Shown: positions 34,080 through 42,539 of the stretch, piece after piece | Layout of the letters: each line of letters begins with the position of its first letter | How positions within the stretch are numbered: the first letter of the stretch is position 1 | DNA from: Lachnospiraceae bacterium | GTDB lineage: Bacteria > Bacillota > Clostridia > Lachnospirales > Lachnospiraceae | Direction of reading: 5' to 3' | Assembly (NCBI GenBank): GCA_017470735.1 | Contig: JAFUYB010000021.1 | Span: forward strand, 1-64,000 | DNA length: 64,000 bases | Program-made: the position numbers and the translations under genes | The notes under the pieces: model-generated | What the model saw: only the letters and a program-made list of their open reading frames with translations | What the model was told of the DNA's origin: nothing | Database searches by the model: none

Positions 34080-34330
34080 ATGGGCCGGCCGGGATGACAC
34101 GCCATACCGCAGGAGACAAACGGGGGCAGGAGCCGCGCCGCGGGCGGGCGATCAAGGTGTATCCGGAGGACAAGATATACGAGGAGATGACTTTCATCGG
34201 TTATTATCTGCATTGGAATCCGGACGATATTGCCGCGATGAGCCACCGGGAGCGCATCCGCTGGTGCGATGAAATTTCCAAGATCAACAGCAAGCTCAAC
34301 CAGGAGCCTGAGAATGTATTCGCGATCTAA
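34076..34330 (+). CDS. DUF6760-like small CIS protein
   Basis: 84 residues from a GTG that overlaps the preceding stop; an ATG at 34094 is an alternative. The core (KVYPEDKIYEEMTFIGYYLHW, about 28-48 in part, then LSHRERIRWCDEI-like MSHRERIRWCDEISKIN) is the compact helical pattern of DUF6760 proteins. These lie beside the tail assembly gene in many eCIS loci. Function is unknown; translational coupling suggests it acts with the assembly protein, perhaps as the second half of a tail chaperone pair, like gpG/gpT in phage lambda. Confidence 0.75.
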   Translation: MNGPAGMTRHTAGDKRGQEPRRGRAIKVYPEDKIYEEMTFIGYYLHWNPDDIAAMSHRERIRWCDEISKINSKLNQEPENVFAI

Positions 34331-34404
34331 AGGAGCGCGGATGCATCGGTTTTCTGCGGATCAGACAGCAGCCTTAAGGGCTATATCATGGGGGAAGATA
34401 CAAT

Positions 34405-34839
34405 ATGTCAGACGCCAAAGACATGCTCACTAATTTTGAATTCCAAGTACAGCTGGGACTGTTGCTTACAGTCAATTTTTCACGGATATCAGACATTTCC
34501 TCGCAGGGCGAGTTTGATGTGCGGGCGGACGGCGGCAACAACGACCGGATGTACTTTGCCGCAAAGCCGCACCGTACGCCGGATGTGATGGTATTTCACA
34601 AGGGGTGGTCGACCGGGCTGGATTCGGCTGTGATGTCGTGGCTGACGCCCGGGCTGATCATCGACGGCATTCTGATCATCGTCAAGCAAAACAGCTCGAT
34701 GAAGAAAATCTTATACATCGAGCAGGGAATCCTAAGCCGGATATTTTATTCCGATCTGGACGCTATACGCGGGGATGTGATGATCAAGTCAATGGAGCTG
34801 CGTCATACGGGGATCAAGGAGTATCCGTTGTCAATGTAA
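34405..34839 (+). CDS. Second tube-like protein (gp19-related, tube initiator)
   Basis: 144 residues with the gp19-like tube layout: FEFQVQLGLLLTVNFSRISDISSQGEF (about 11-37 in part), FHKGWSTGLDSAVMSWL in the middle where tube proteins have the LRQG helix, and MIKSMELRHTGIKEYPLS at the end. eCIS loci usually encode a divergent second tube protein (Afp5/Afp6 position) between DUF6760 and the LysM protein, which starts the tube at the baseplate. In this locus the LysM gene is not downstream, since the order is broken here. GGGGGAAG provides the ribosome binding site. Confidence 0.7.
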   Translation: MSDAKDMLTNFEFQVQLGLLLTVNFSRISDISSQGEFDVRADGGNNDRMYFAAKPHRTPDVMVFHKGWSTGLDSAVMSWLTPGLIIDGILIIVKQNSSMKKILYIEQGILSRIFYSDLDAIRGDVMIKSMELRHTGIKEYPLSM

Positions 34840-34849
34840 AAAAAAATGA

Positions 34850-34949
34850 GATTTAGACCGATCTCATACCGAAATGGGTCTAAATCTACGAAAAATATCG
34901 ACATTTAGACCCATTTCGGGTTGAAAACGGTCTAAATCTGTGATATCCT
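34850..34949 (+). promoter_or_regulatory. Nested palindromes and promoter of the DUF234-type ATPase gene
   Basis: Two perfect inverted repeats are nested. GATTTAGACCG (34850-34860) pairs with CGGTCTAAATC (34928-34938). Inside it CCGAAATGGGTCTAAAT (34869-34885) pairs with its complement at 34903-34919. Four copies of the TTTAGACC core result. The last copy lies between TTGAAA (34921-34926) and TATCCT (34944-34949), a promoter with a 17-nt spacer. The arrangement suggests a repressor or a cruciform-recognising protein controlling the ATPase gene. Confidence 0.65.
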
Positions 34950-34990
34950 ACACATACAAAGGCGAATTTGTATCGTGAAAGGATACACAG

Positions 34991-36433
34991 ATGGCGGACA
35001 GGATCATTGGCAGGAAATATGAATGCGACCGGCTGGACCGGTGCATGGGCGAGCATCAGGCGCAGCTGATCGTCGTCTATGGGAGGCGGAGGGTAGGGAA
35101 GACCTATCTGGTTCAGCAGTATTTTGACGGACGGTTTGATTTCAAATTCACAGGAGCGTACCGCAGGTCAAGGGAAGACCAGCTAACGAATTTTACGAGA
35201 GAAATGAGCAGGCAGACGGGTCTGCAGCAATCTGTGCCGAAGGATTGGGATGAAGCATTTGTGATGCTTCGTGACTATCTTTCGGCTTTTTCGCAGAATG
35301 AGAAGCGCGTCGTTTTTTTTGATGAAATGCCGTGGATGGATACACAGCGTTCCGGTTTTATGGAGGCATTTGAGTGGTTTTGGAATGACTGGGGCGCAGC
35401 GCAGGAGAACTTGATCTTTATTGCCTGCGGTTCGTCGACTTCCTGGATGATACAGAATTTTGATGAAAATAAAGGCGGACTTTTCAACCGGCAGACCTGC
35501 AGGCTGTATCTGATGCCGTTTACGCTGGACGAGACGGAGCAGTATCTGCAATCACGCCGGATCAGCTGGGCGAGGTATGATATTGCCGAATGTTATATGA
35601 TCATGGGCGGCATCCCGTATTATCTGAGCCTGCTGGATCCGCAGCGGAATTACCAGGAAAACATTGACAATCTGTTCTTTCGGAAAAGGGCAGAGCTTTG
35701 GGACGAATTTGACCATCTGTACCAGACCTTGTTTGAAAATAGTGAGCAGTACATCAAGGTTGTGGAAATACTCGGAAAAAAAAGGAGCGGCATGACCCGT
35801 CCGGAGCTTTCCCGGGAGACCGGAATTTCTTCAAACGGAAAGCTGACGAAGATGCTAAAGTCTCTGACAGACTCCGGTTTTGTGCGTGAATACGCTTTCT
35901 TTGGCCACAAGAAAAAGGAAACGGTTTACCAGCTGGCGGATTATTATACAGCCTTTTTCTTCCGGTTTATAAAAGACAATTTTGGAAAGGATGAGCACTT
36001 TTGGAGCCATACGACCGACAATCCGGCGCGCCGGGCATGGGCAGGGCTGACTTTTGAACAGCTGTGCAAAGACCATATTGCGCAGATAAAGAGAAAGCTG
36101 GGGATTGCCGGTGTACTGTCGGAGGAGTCGACCTGGTATTATCGGGAGTCAGATTCCGATGGCCGGCAGGGCGGGACGCAGATCGATATGCTGATCGACC
36201 GCAGGGACCGCGTGATCAATCTCTGCGAGATCAAATTTTCGATCAATGAATTTACGATCGATAAAAAATATGATCAGACGCTGCGCAATAAAATCGACAC
36301 ATTCCGGATGCGGACGGATTGCAAGAAGACGATACAGCTGACAATGATCACGACATTCGGCGTCAAAAGGAATACCTATTCGGGACTTGTCGGAAGTGAA
36401 GTGGTTTTGGATGATCTGTTTGTGGAAGCCTGA
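34991..36433 (+). CDS. ATP-binding protein of the ATPase_2/DUF234 family
   Basis: 480 residues. The ATPase part (1-250) has Walker A YGRRRVGKTYL (about 30-40) and Walker B VVFFDEMPWMD (about 107-117). A winged helix (about 270-330) follows. The C-terminal DUF234 domain has a PD-(D/E)xK-like motif, QIDMLIDRRDRVINLCEIKFS (about 395-415). The family is widespread in gut Firmicutes, Bacteroidetes and archaea, often with many copies per genome, and its function is unsettled; a nuclease-like STAND ATPase is a fair description. It has its own promoter with nested palindromes and may be an independent insertion rather than a CIS part, though the next gene starts only 15 bp on. Confidence 0.85.
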   Translation: MADRIIGRKYECDRLDRCMGEHQAQLIVVYGRRRVGKTYLVQQYFDGRFDFKFTGAYRRSREDQLTNFTREMSRQTGLQQSVPKDWDEAFVMLRDYLSAFSQNEKRVVFFDEMPWMDTQRSGFMEAFEWFWNDWGAAQENLIFIACGSSTSWMIQNFDENKGGLFNRQTCRLYLMPFTLDETEQYLQSRRISWARYDIAECYMIMGGIPYYLSLLDPQRNYQENIDNLFFRKRAELWDEFDHLYQTLFENSEQYIKVVEILGKKRSGMTRPELSRETGISSNGKLTKMLKSLTDSGFVREYAFFGHKKKETVYQLADYYTAFFFRFIKDNFGKDEHFWSHTTDNPARRAWAGLTFEQLCKDHIAQIKRKLGIAGVLSEESTWYYRESDSDGRQGGTQIDMLIDRRDRVINLCEIKFSINEFTIDKKYDQTLRNKIDTFRMRTDCKKTIQLTMITTFGVKRNTYSGLVGSEVVLDDLFVEA

Positions 36434-36448
36434 CGGGGAATGGGATTT

Positions 36449-39400
36449 ATGAAAAGGGTATTGCGGGATATTTCGCTGAGTAAAAAGAGCCTCGGAAACG
36501 GACGGTGGGAGATGGGCAAAAGTTCTGTCCGCCCGCTGGCTGTGCCGCGGCTTTTTTCAGGAGATTCTTTTGCGTTGCGGATTGCCGGTAAATATCTCGG
36601 TACGGAAAATTATTCGGATTTCTTTGCGCGGATGGTGCTTCTGCTCCCTAAGGACGGCAGCGGTGAAATCGAAAAGCGTGAAAAGCACATTCACCACAAT
36701 CATATTTATTATCGTTACATCCGTACTGTCCAGATGATCTATGGATCGCGTTCGCAGCGTCTGTATTTGCAAAATGTGGCTGGGCAGACGGAGAATTATC
36801 TGCAAAATAATTTTGAACAAATATCCCGGTCTCATTTGGAAAACAATATTGAGCGGACAGCAGAAAATTATCTGCAAAACCGGATTGACCACACGGAATG
36901 GTTTAGCAGCCGGGATGTTTCTGTGCTTCCGTATTCCGTGGCGCGGTTTGTGCATAGGATTTCGTTGGCACTGCGGGACGAGGCGAAGGATGCTGTGGAG
37001 CTGCAAGACGGGGCGAAGGATGCTGCGGAGCTGCAAGATAGAAGAGTGGAGCCGGAGAGTACCCGGTTTGATGGGGAAGCAGGACAAAGTCAAAGTGTGT
37101 CAGTAAATGCAGAATCACCGGCTCTCCATACGATAGGCTCACAAATCTGGAATACCATCATGCGGCAGGTGCAGCGTGTGAACCGGAATTTTTTGCGAAA
37201 TTTCAGCCGGCTTCAGAATACCAGGCAGTCGTCAAATTTAATGACTGCAGAATATGATACCCGCCTTGTGCTGTATGGTGATCAGATGATCACCAACCGT
37301 AATTATAATGATGCCGGGGAGACTGTTTACAACCGGTATTCTTATGATGCCGGGGAGGCTGTTTATGAGCGGTATCACAATGATTTCGGAGAGACCGTTT
37401 TCAATCAGTTTAAAAATGGTGCCGGGGAAACTGTTTACAACCGGTATTCTAATGAGGCTGGAGAGACTGTTTACAACCGGTATTTTAATGATGCCGCGGA
37501 GATTGCATACAATCAGATATCCGATGCTAACAGGCAATTCATATTCAATCAAAATATCGGAAACGACAGGCAATCCACATTCAACCGAATTTCCGGTGAC
37601 AATGGGCAGACTATATCCAATCAGAATTATGATGGCGGAGAACAAAATACTTTTCTTCAGATAAATTATAATGACGAACACAGCACATTCAATCAGATAA
37701 ACAATGGTGATGAACAGACGGTACTCCGCCGGATAAACAATGGTGGTGAACAGACCGTACTCTACCAGATAAACAATGGCGGTGGGCAGATGGAACTCCG
37801 CCAGATAAACAATGGCGATGAACAGATTGCACTCCAACAGATAAATAATAATGACAGACAGACCGTGTTCAATCAGATTTACCATAATGATGAACTGGCA
37901 GCATTTTATCAGATGTTCGGCCGTGACGGGCAGTCAATATTTAACCGGATGTTCGGCGGAGGGACACAGAATGTTTTCCGGCAATTGATAAATGGCGGAG
38001 GACAGTCTGTTTTCAATGGTGTTCATCTCTCCCTTCTCAACCGGGTGCATTACGGCGGAGATCAGACTGCGATCGATCAGAATATCAATATCGCCGGGCA
38101 ATCCGTTACCCATTCACTTGTCAATAGGAGTACAGAATCCGGTTACAATACAGCGGTAAACAATAATCGAACAAGTGTGGGCCATACAACTGAAAATAAT
38201 AACCGGACAAGCATAGGCCAAACAACAGTAAACAGTAACCGAACAAGCATAGGCCAAACAACCGTAAATGATAACCGGACAAGCATAGGCCAGACAACAG
38301 TAAACAACAATCGAACAAAAAATGGCCAAACAACAGTAAATGATAATTGGACAGATATAGGTCATACAGCAGTAGACCGTAATCGTACAGTTACAAATCA
38401 TTCAATAATTAATGTCAATCCGTCTTATGATGACAGTATAAATATAAACAGCAACCAATTCGTGGCTGGCAATTCAGGGACAATAAACGAAACGCAATAC
38501 CCGAATTATTCTGCCACGGGCAACAGCGTGACCAATATTTTCCGGCGCATATTTATGGGATTCGGGAGTGGTGCCAACCGTATCACGAGGGAGGCTGCGT
38601 GGCGCAGTATCCTTCCGATTGCGCATACGGTACGGAGAATGATATTTCATATTCCCGGAAATAAACTGGCGGCAGTTGCCAATCAATACATAAACAACGA
38701 ACCGGCGGCAGCTGCCAACCAATACATAAACAACAAACTGGCGGCGGTTATCAGCCAATACATAAATAATGGACAGAAGGCAGTTGTCAACCAATATATG
38801 AGCAACGAACCGGTGATGGTTTCCAATCGATACATAAGCAACGAAGCGGTGACGGTTGCCGATCAATACATAAGCAACGAACCGGTGACGGTTGCCGATC
38901 GATACATAAGCAACGGACCGGTGACGGTTGCCGATCGATACATAAGTAACGGACCAGTAACAGTTACCAATCAATATATAAACAACGGACAATTTACTTT
39001 CCGCCGGCTATTAGGAAATGTCGGAAGCGCGGTCAGCAGTCAGCCGTCAGATCATAATAAAAGGTTTGTTAACAGCAGAATAATAGGTGATACACTCAAC
39101 CGGATTTTAAGAATCGGCGGGCAATCCATGTCCGATCAAAGCATGGACAGTGCCGGGGCAACTACAAGCGGTCAGATTACAAGGTTCGACAGACCAAGCA
39201 TGACCGAACGGATTTTAAGAACCGGTGATCAGTTTGTATTCAATCAAACTGCAGGCAGGAATGGGCAGAACATTTCCAATCAGACTTTTTATGGAGATTC
39301 GCAGACTGAGCTGATCATCCGAAAAGCGGGAGCCGGATCGCAGCAGGGACAGACCAGTACACCTGTAAATCAGGCCGGCAGATATGTAAATCAGACCGGT

Positions 39401-39913
39401 GAACTTGTAAATCAGGCTGGCAGATCTGTGAATCAGACCGATCATGAGCAGGAGCATATCCACCAGTTGCGGAGGACGACGGCCGGCCATGGGCAGGAGC
39501 ATATCCATCAATTGCAGAGGACAACGGCCGATCATGAGCAGGAGCATATCCACCAGTTGCGGAGGATGACGGCCGGCCATGAGCAGGAGCATATCCACCA
39601 GTTGCGGAGGACGACGGCCGATCATGAGCAGGAAAGTATCCGCCAGCTGCGGGAGACGATTGTCCGTTTAGAGGAAGAATTGGAGATTGAGCGGGATCAG
39701 ACGAGGCGAGATATCCGGGAAGTCGAAGAGCTGCGTTCGCGCGTCCAAAGCCAGGAGGAGGAGCTGGAACGGATCGGAAAGAGCAACGAACGGCTGGCGG
39801 ATGAAATAGAAAAGGAGCAGCAAAGAAAAAACATTGATCCGAGGATCGCAGTACTGTTTGATAATGAAATGACACTGAACCGTCAGAGGTATGGCGCACC
39901 GTTGCTGTCATAA
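36449..39913 (+). CDS. Giant Asn/Gln-rich protein of 12-residue repeats, putative fibre or tape measure
   Basis: 1154 residues; the ATG at 36449 is preferred because GGGGA is 9 nt upstream (an ATG at 36440 abuts it). After a 285-residue N-terminus, thirty-one 12-residue units run in exact register (37307-38446, one 8-residue insertion), drifting from NDAGETVYNRYS through NGGEQTVLYQIN to NNNRTSIGQTTV. Nine more 12-residue units follow at 38669-38992 (type VTVADRYISNGP). Then come 7-residue VNQAGR/VNQTGE units, five 15-residue HEQEHIHQLRRTTAD units (39443-39667) and a coiled coil (about 1070-1130). No signal peptide or enzyme motif. A beta-solenoid fibre with a coiled-coil end, or a tape measure, would fit. 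Base composition is more AT-rich than its neighbours. Function unknown. Confidence 0.6.
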   Translation: MKRVLRDISLSKKSLGNGRWEMGKSSVRPLAVPRLFSGDSFALRIAGKYLGTENYSDFFARMVLLLPKDGSGEIEKREKHIHHNHIYYRYIRTVQMIYGSRSQRLYLQNVAGQTENYLQNNFEQISRSHLENNIERTAENYLQNRIDHTEWFSSRDVSVLPYSVARFVHRISLALRDEAKDAVELQDGAKDAAELQDRRVEPESTRFDGEAGQSQSVSVNAESPALHTIGSQIWNTIMRQVQRVNRNFLRNFSRLQNTRQSSNLMTAEYDTRLVLYGDQMITNRNYNDAGETVYNRYSYDAGEAVYERYHNDFGETVFNQFKNGAGETVYNRYSNEAGETVYNRYFNDAAEIAYNQISDANRQFIFNQNIGNDRQSTFNRISGDNGQTISNQNYDGGEQNTFLQINYNDEHSTFNQINNGDEQTVLRRINNGGEQTVLYQINNGGGQMELRQINNGDEQIALQQINNNDRQTVFNQIYHNDELAAFYQMFGRDGQSIFNRMFGGGTQNVFRQLINGGGQSVFNGVHLSLLNRVHYGGDQTAIDQNINIAGQSVTHSLVNRSTESGYNTAVNNNRTSVGHTTENNNRTSIGQTTVNSNRTSIGQTTVNDNRTSIGQTTVNNNRTKNGQTTVNDNWTDIGHTAVDRNRTVTNHSIINVNPSYDDSININSNQFVAGNSGTINETQYPNYSATGNSVTNIFRRIFMGFGSGANRITREAAWRSILPIAHTVRRMIFHIPGNKLAAVANQYINNEPAAAANQYINNKLAAVISQYINNGQKAVVNQYMSNEPVMVSNRYISNEAVTVADQYISNEPVTVADRYISNGPVTVADRYISNGPVTVTNQYINNGQFTFRRLLGNVGSAVSSQPSDHNKRFVNSRIIGDTLNRILRIGGQSMSDQSMDSAGATTSGQITRFDRPSMTERILRTGDQFVFNQTAGRNGQNISNQTFYGDSQTELIIRKAGAGSQQGQTSTPVNQAGRYVNQTGELVNQAGRSVNQTDHEQEHIHQLRRTTAGHGQEHIHQLQRTTADHEQEHIHQLRRMTAGHEQEHIHQLRRTTADHEQESIRQLRETIVRLEEELEIERDQTRRDIREVEELRSRVQSQEEELERIGKSNERLADEIEKEQQRKNIDPRIAVLFDNEMTLNRQRYGAPLLS

Positions 39914-39914
39914 T

Positions 39915-39950
39915 AAAGGAGCAGAGGAAATATAGTACCTCTGCTCCTTT
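39915..39950. terminator. Bidirectional terminator between the CIS locus and argG
   Basis: AAAGGAGCAGAGG (39915-39927) pairs perfectly with CCTCTGCTCCTTT (39938-39950) around 10 nt. The flanking A and T runs let it serve the plus-strand repeat protein and the convergent argG. Confidence 0.85.
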
Positions 39951-39975
39951 ATAATAGAATAGATAATGGATAGCT

Positions 39976-41190
39976 TTATTTTTCCAGCTCCTGCATCTTC
40001 ATCGCCCGGACCTTTAAAGGCAGGCCGAATAATGTAATGAAGCCTTCCGCGTCGTGGTGGTCGTAAAGATCGCCGGTCGTGAAGGACGCGAGGGATTCGC
40101 TGTAGAGCGAGTAGGGTGAGGTCGTGCCTGCTTTGATGATGTTGCCCTTGTAAAGCTTGAATCTGACTTCGCCGGTCACATATTCCTGGGTGGAGGTGAC
40201 AAAGGCGCGGACAGCGTCGCAGAGCGGGGTGAACCACTTTCCTTCGTAAACAATCTGTGCGAGTTTATTCGCCATATCTTTTTTCACTTCCATCGTCGCA
40301 CGGTCGAGGACAAGCTCTTCAAGCTGGTCGTGCGCTTCCATCAGGATCGTGCCGCCCGGTGTCTCATAAACGCCGCGGCTTTTCATGCCGACAACGCGGT
40401 TTTCAACGATATCGACGATGCCGATGCCGTGCTTGCCGCCGAGGCGGTTCAGCTCACGGATGATGTCGGCTGTTTTCATCTGCTTGCCGTTGATCGAGGT
40501 CGGTACGCCCTTTTTAAACTGCATGGTCACATATTCGCCCTCGTCGGGAGCCTTTTCCGGCGTCACGCCGAGCACCAGAAGGTGGTCGAAGTCCGGTTCG
40601 TTGGCAGGATCTTCAAGCTCGAGGCCTTCGTGGCTGATGTGCCAGAGATTGCGGTCGCGGCTGTAGCTCTGTGCTGCGGAAAACGGCAGGTTGATCCCAT
40701 GCTCCTGGCAGTACGCGATCTCCGATTCACGGGAGTCGAGCGTCCATTTGTCGTCGCGCCACGCGGCGATGATCTTGATATCCGGGGCGAGCGCTTTGAT
40801 GCCCAGCTCAAAACGGATCTGGTCGTTGCCTTTTCCGGTAGCGCCGTGGCAGATGGCAGTCGCGCCTTCTTTGCGTGCAACATCCACCAGAGTCTTGGCG
40901 ATCAGCGGACGCGCCATGGAGGTGCCGAGCAGGTATTTATTCTCATAGACCGCGCCGGCCTGCACGCAGGGCATAATGTATTCTTCCGCGAAAGCGTCAT
41001 TGACATCTTCGATGTAAAGCTTGGATGCGCCGCAGGAGAGGGCGCGTTCTTCCAAACCGTCGAGTTCTTCTTCCTGCCCGCAGTCGATGCAGCAGCAGAT
41101 CACTTCATAATCATAATTTTCCTTGAGCCACGGGATGATCGCCGTGGTGTCGAGTCCGCCGGAATAGGCGAGTACCACTTTTTCTTTCAT
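39976..41190 (-). CDS. argG: Argininosuccinate synthase
   Basis: 404 residues, full length. It joins citrulline and aspartate with ATP to make argininosuccinate, the penultimate step of arginine synthesis, in the cytoplasm. The PP-loop AYSGGLDT (8-15) binds ATP; the family motifs [13 protein letters not shown] (about 115-127) and ETPGGTIL are present. It faces away from argC with 273 bp between them; argH is not in the window. AAGGAGAC lies 9 nt before the start codon on its strand. Confidence 0.97.
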   Translation of the reverse strand: MKEKVVLAYSGGLDTTAIIPWLKENYDYEVICCCIDCGQEEELDGLEERALSCGASKLYIEDVNDAFAEEYIMPCVQAGAVYENKYLLGTSMARPLIAKTLVDVARKEGATAICHGATGKGNDQIRFELGIKALAPDIKIIAAWRDDKWTLDSRESEIAYCQEHGINLPFSAAQSYSRDRNLWHISHEGLELEDPANEPDFDHLLVLGVTPEKAPDEGEYVTMQFKKGVPTSINGKQMKTADIIRELNRLGGKHGIGIVDIVENRVVGMKSRGVYETPGGTILMEAHDQLEELVLDRATMEVKKDMANKLAQIVYEGKWFTPLCDAVRAFVTSTQEYVTGEVRFKLYKGNIIKAGTTSPYSLYSESLASFTTGDLYDHHDAEGFITLFGLPLKVRAMKMQELEK

Positions 41191-41282
41191 AATCGTCTTG
41201 TCTCCTTAGTTTAAATGGAACGGCCTGCGTCGGATGCAGTTTCCATGCAAAATCACGCAAAAATCTCTTTTTTCACCGTCCC

Positions 41283-41361
41283 TTAGTGAAAAATTACCAT
41301 TCACTAATATACTACATTGCCTGAATTTTATCTACTATTTTCTTTTGAACGAGAGTATAAT
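41283..41361. promoter_or_regulatory. argG-argC divergent control region
   Basis: The perfect inverted repeat TTAGTGAA-N9-TTCACTAA (41283-41307) is the main structure in the 273-bp gap. TATAAT at 41356-41361 is a likely -10 for argC, without a convincing -35. ArgR-type operators are AT-rich dyads, so this repeat may be one, but it does not match the ARG-box consensus well. No T-box or riboswitch is apparent. Confidence 0.4.
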
Positions 41362-41463
41362 GTAATTCGTGTGTTATGACGGAACATTTGTAAAATGCAG
41401 TTGTGAGGATATGGGTTGCGGGGCTTGTCCGCAATAGATTTTCATATAAAAAAGGGGGAGCGT

Positions 41464-42504
41464 ATGATAAAAGCGGGAATTATCGGGGCGACCGGTTATG
41501 CGGGAGCGGAGCTGGTGCGGATTCTGATGCGGCACCCTGAGGCAGAGGTAAAATGGCTGGTGTCGAAATCGTATGTCGGTGAGCGGTTCTCGTCGATCTA
41601 TGGGAATATGTTCCGGATCATTGATGAGGATTGCCTCGGTGAAGATCTGCCGCAGCTTGCCGAAGAGGCGGATGTCATTTTCACGGCGACGCCGCAGGGT
41701 TATCTGTCGCAGCTTTTGACCGAAGAGATCCTGGAAAAGACACGGATGATCGATCTGTCGGCGGATTACCGTCTGTCGGATGTGTCCGTGTATGAGCAGT
41801 GGTACAAATTGCAGCACGGTTCGCCGCAGCTGATCAAAAAGGCAGTATACGGCCTGTGTGAGCTTCACCGCGAGGCGGTCAAAAAGACCAGGCTGGTCGC
41901 GAATCCGGGCTGTTACACGACTTGTTCGATCCTGTCGGTTTATCCGCTGGTCGCGGAAGGGCTGATCAATCCCGCAACGATCGTGATCGATGCGAAGTCC
42001 GGTACTTCGGGGGCGGGCCGGGGAGCAAAGACAGCGAATCTGTTCTGCGAGGTCAATGAAAATATCAAGGCTTACGGTGTCGCGACGCACCGGCACACGC
42101 CGGAGATCGAGGAGCAGCTGTCATTGGCGGCGAATGAGCCGGTGACGGTCAGCTTTACGCCGCATCTTGTGCCGATGAACCGCGGGATTCTGGTGACGGC
42201 TTATGCGTCGGTCATGGATGAGCTGACGGAAGAGGATATCCGCATTGCCTATGAAAAATATTACAAGGATGAGTATTTTATCCGTCTTTTGCCGGCGGGA
42301 GTCTGCCCCGAGACGAAGTGGGTCGAGGGATCAAATTTTGTCGATATCGGATTTGTGCTGGATATGCGCACGGGCCGGGTGATTATTATGGGAGCGCTTG
42401 ACAATCTCGTGAAAGGCGCGGCGGGGCAGGCAGTGCAGAATATGAACCTGCTGTTTGGATTGGATGAAAAGACGGGACTCGAGCTGGTGCCGGTGTTTCC
42501 GTAA
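41464..42504 (+). CDS. argC: N-acetyl-gamma-glutamyl-phosphate reductase
   Basis: 346 residues. The ATG at 41464 follows AAGGGGGAG; an upstream in-frame extension is not conserved-looking. The Rossmann motif GATGYAGAELVRIL (9-22) binds NADPH, and the catalytic cysteine lies in NPGCYTT (about 146-152). It reduces acetylglutamyl phosphate to the semialdehyde. It opens the operon argC-GNAT-argJ-argB-argD. Confidence 0.97.
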   Translation: MIKAGIIGATGYAGAELVRILMRHPEAEVKWLVSKSYVGERFSSIYGNMFRIIDEDCLGEDLPQLAEEADVIFTATPQGYLSQLLTEEILEKTRMIDLSADYRLSDVSVYEQWYKLQHGSPQLIKKAVYGLCELHREAVKKTRLVANPGCYTTCSILSVYPLVAEGLINPATIVIDAKSGTSGAGRGAKTANLFCEVNENIKAYGVATHRHTPEIEEQLSLAANEPVTVSFTPHLVPMNRGILVTAYASVMDELTEEDIRIAYEKYYKDEYFIRLLPAGVCPETKWVEGSNFVDIGFVLDMRTGRVIIMGALDNLVKGAAGQAVQNMNLLFGLDEKTGLELVPVFP

Positions 42505-42539
42505 GATTATTTGATGGATGTTTAAGACTGGGATGACGA

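Noticed and set aside
37307-39667. Regular repeats resembling a CRISPR array
   Set aside because: The repeats are in frame within a single long coding sequence, units are contiguous without spacers, and there are no cas genes.
1489-39913. Prophage
   Set aside because: No integrase, terminase, portal, capsid or lysis genes; cap, PAAR and AAA+ genes are those of an injection system.
1489-39913. Type VI secretion system
   Set aside because: No TssJ, TssL, TssM or ClpV-like gene; the spike genes are split and accompanied by DUF4255, which fits the eCIS lineage.
40330-41214. 294-codon plus-strand frame opposite argG
   Set aside because: Antisense shadow of a full-length, motif-complete argG.
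41191-41463. T-box or arginine riboswitch upstream of argC
   Set aside because: No T-box core sequence or extended leader structure is visible; only a simple inverted repeat is supported.
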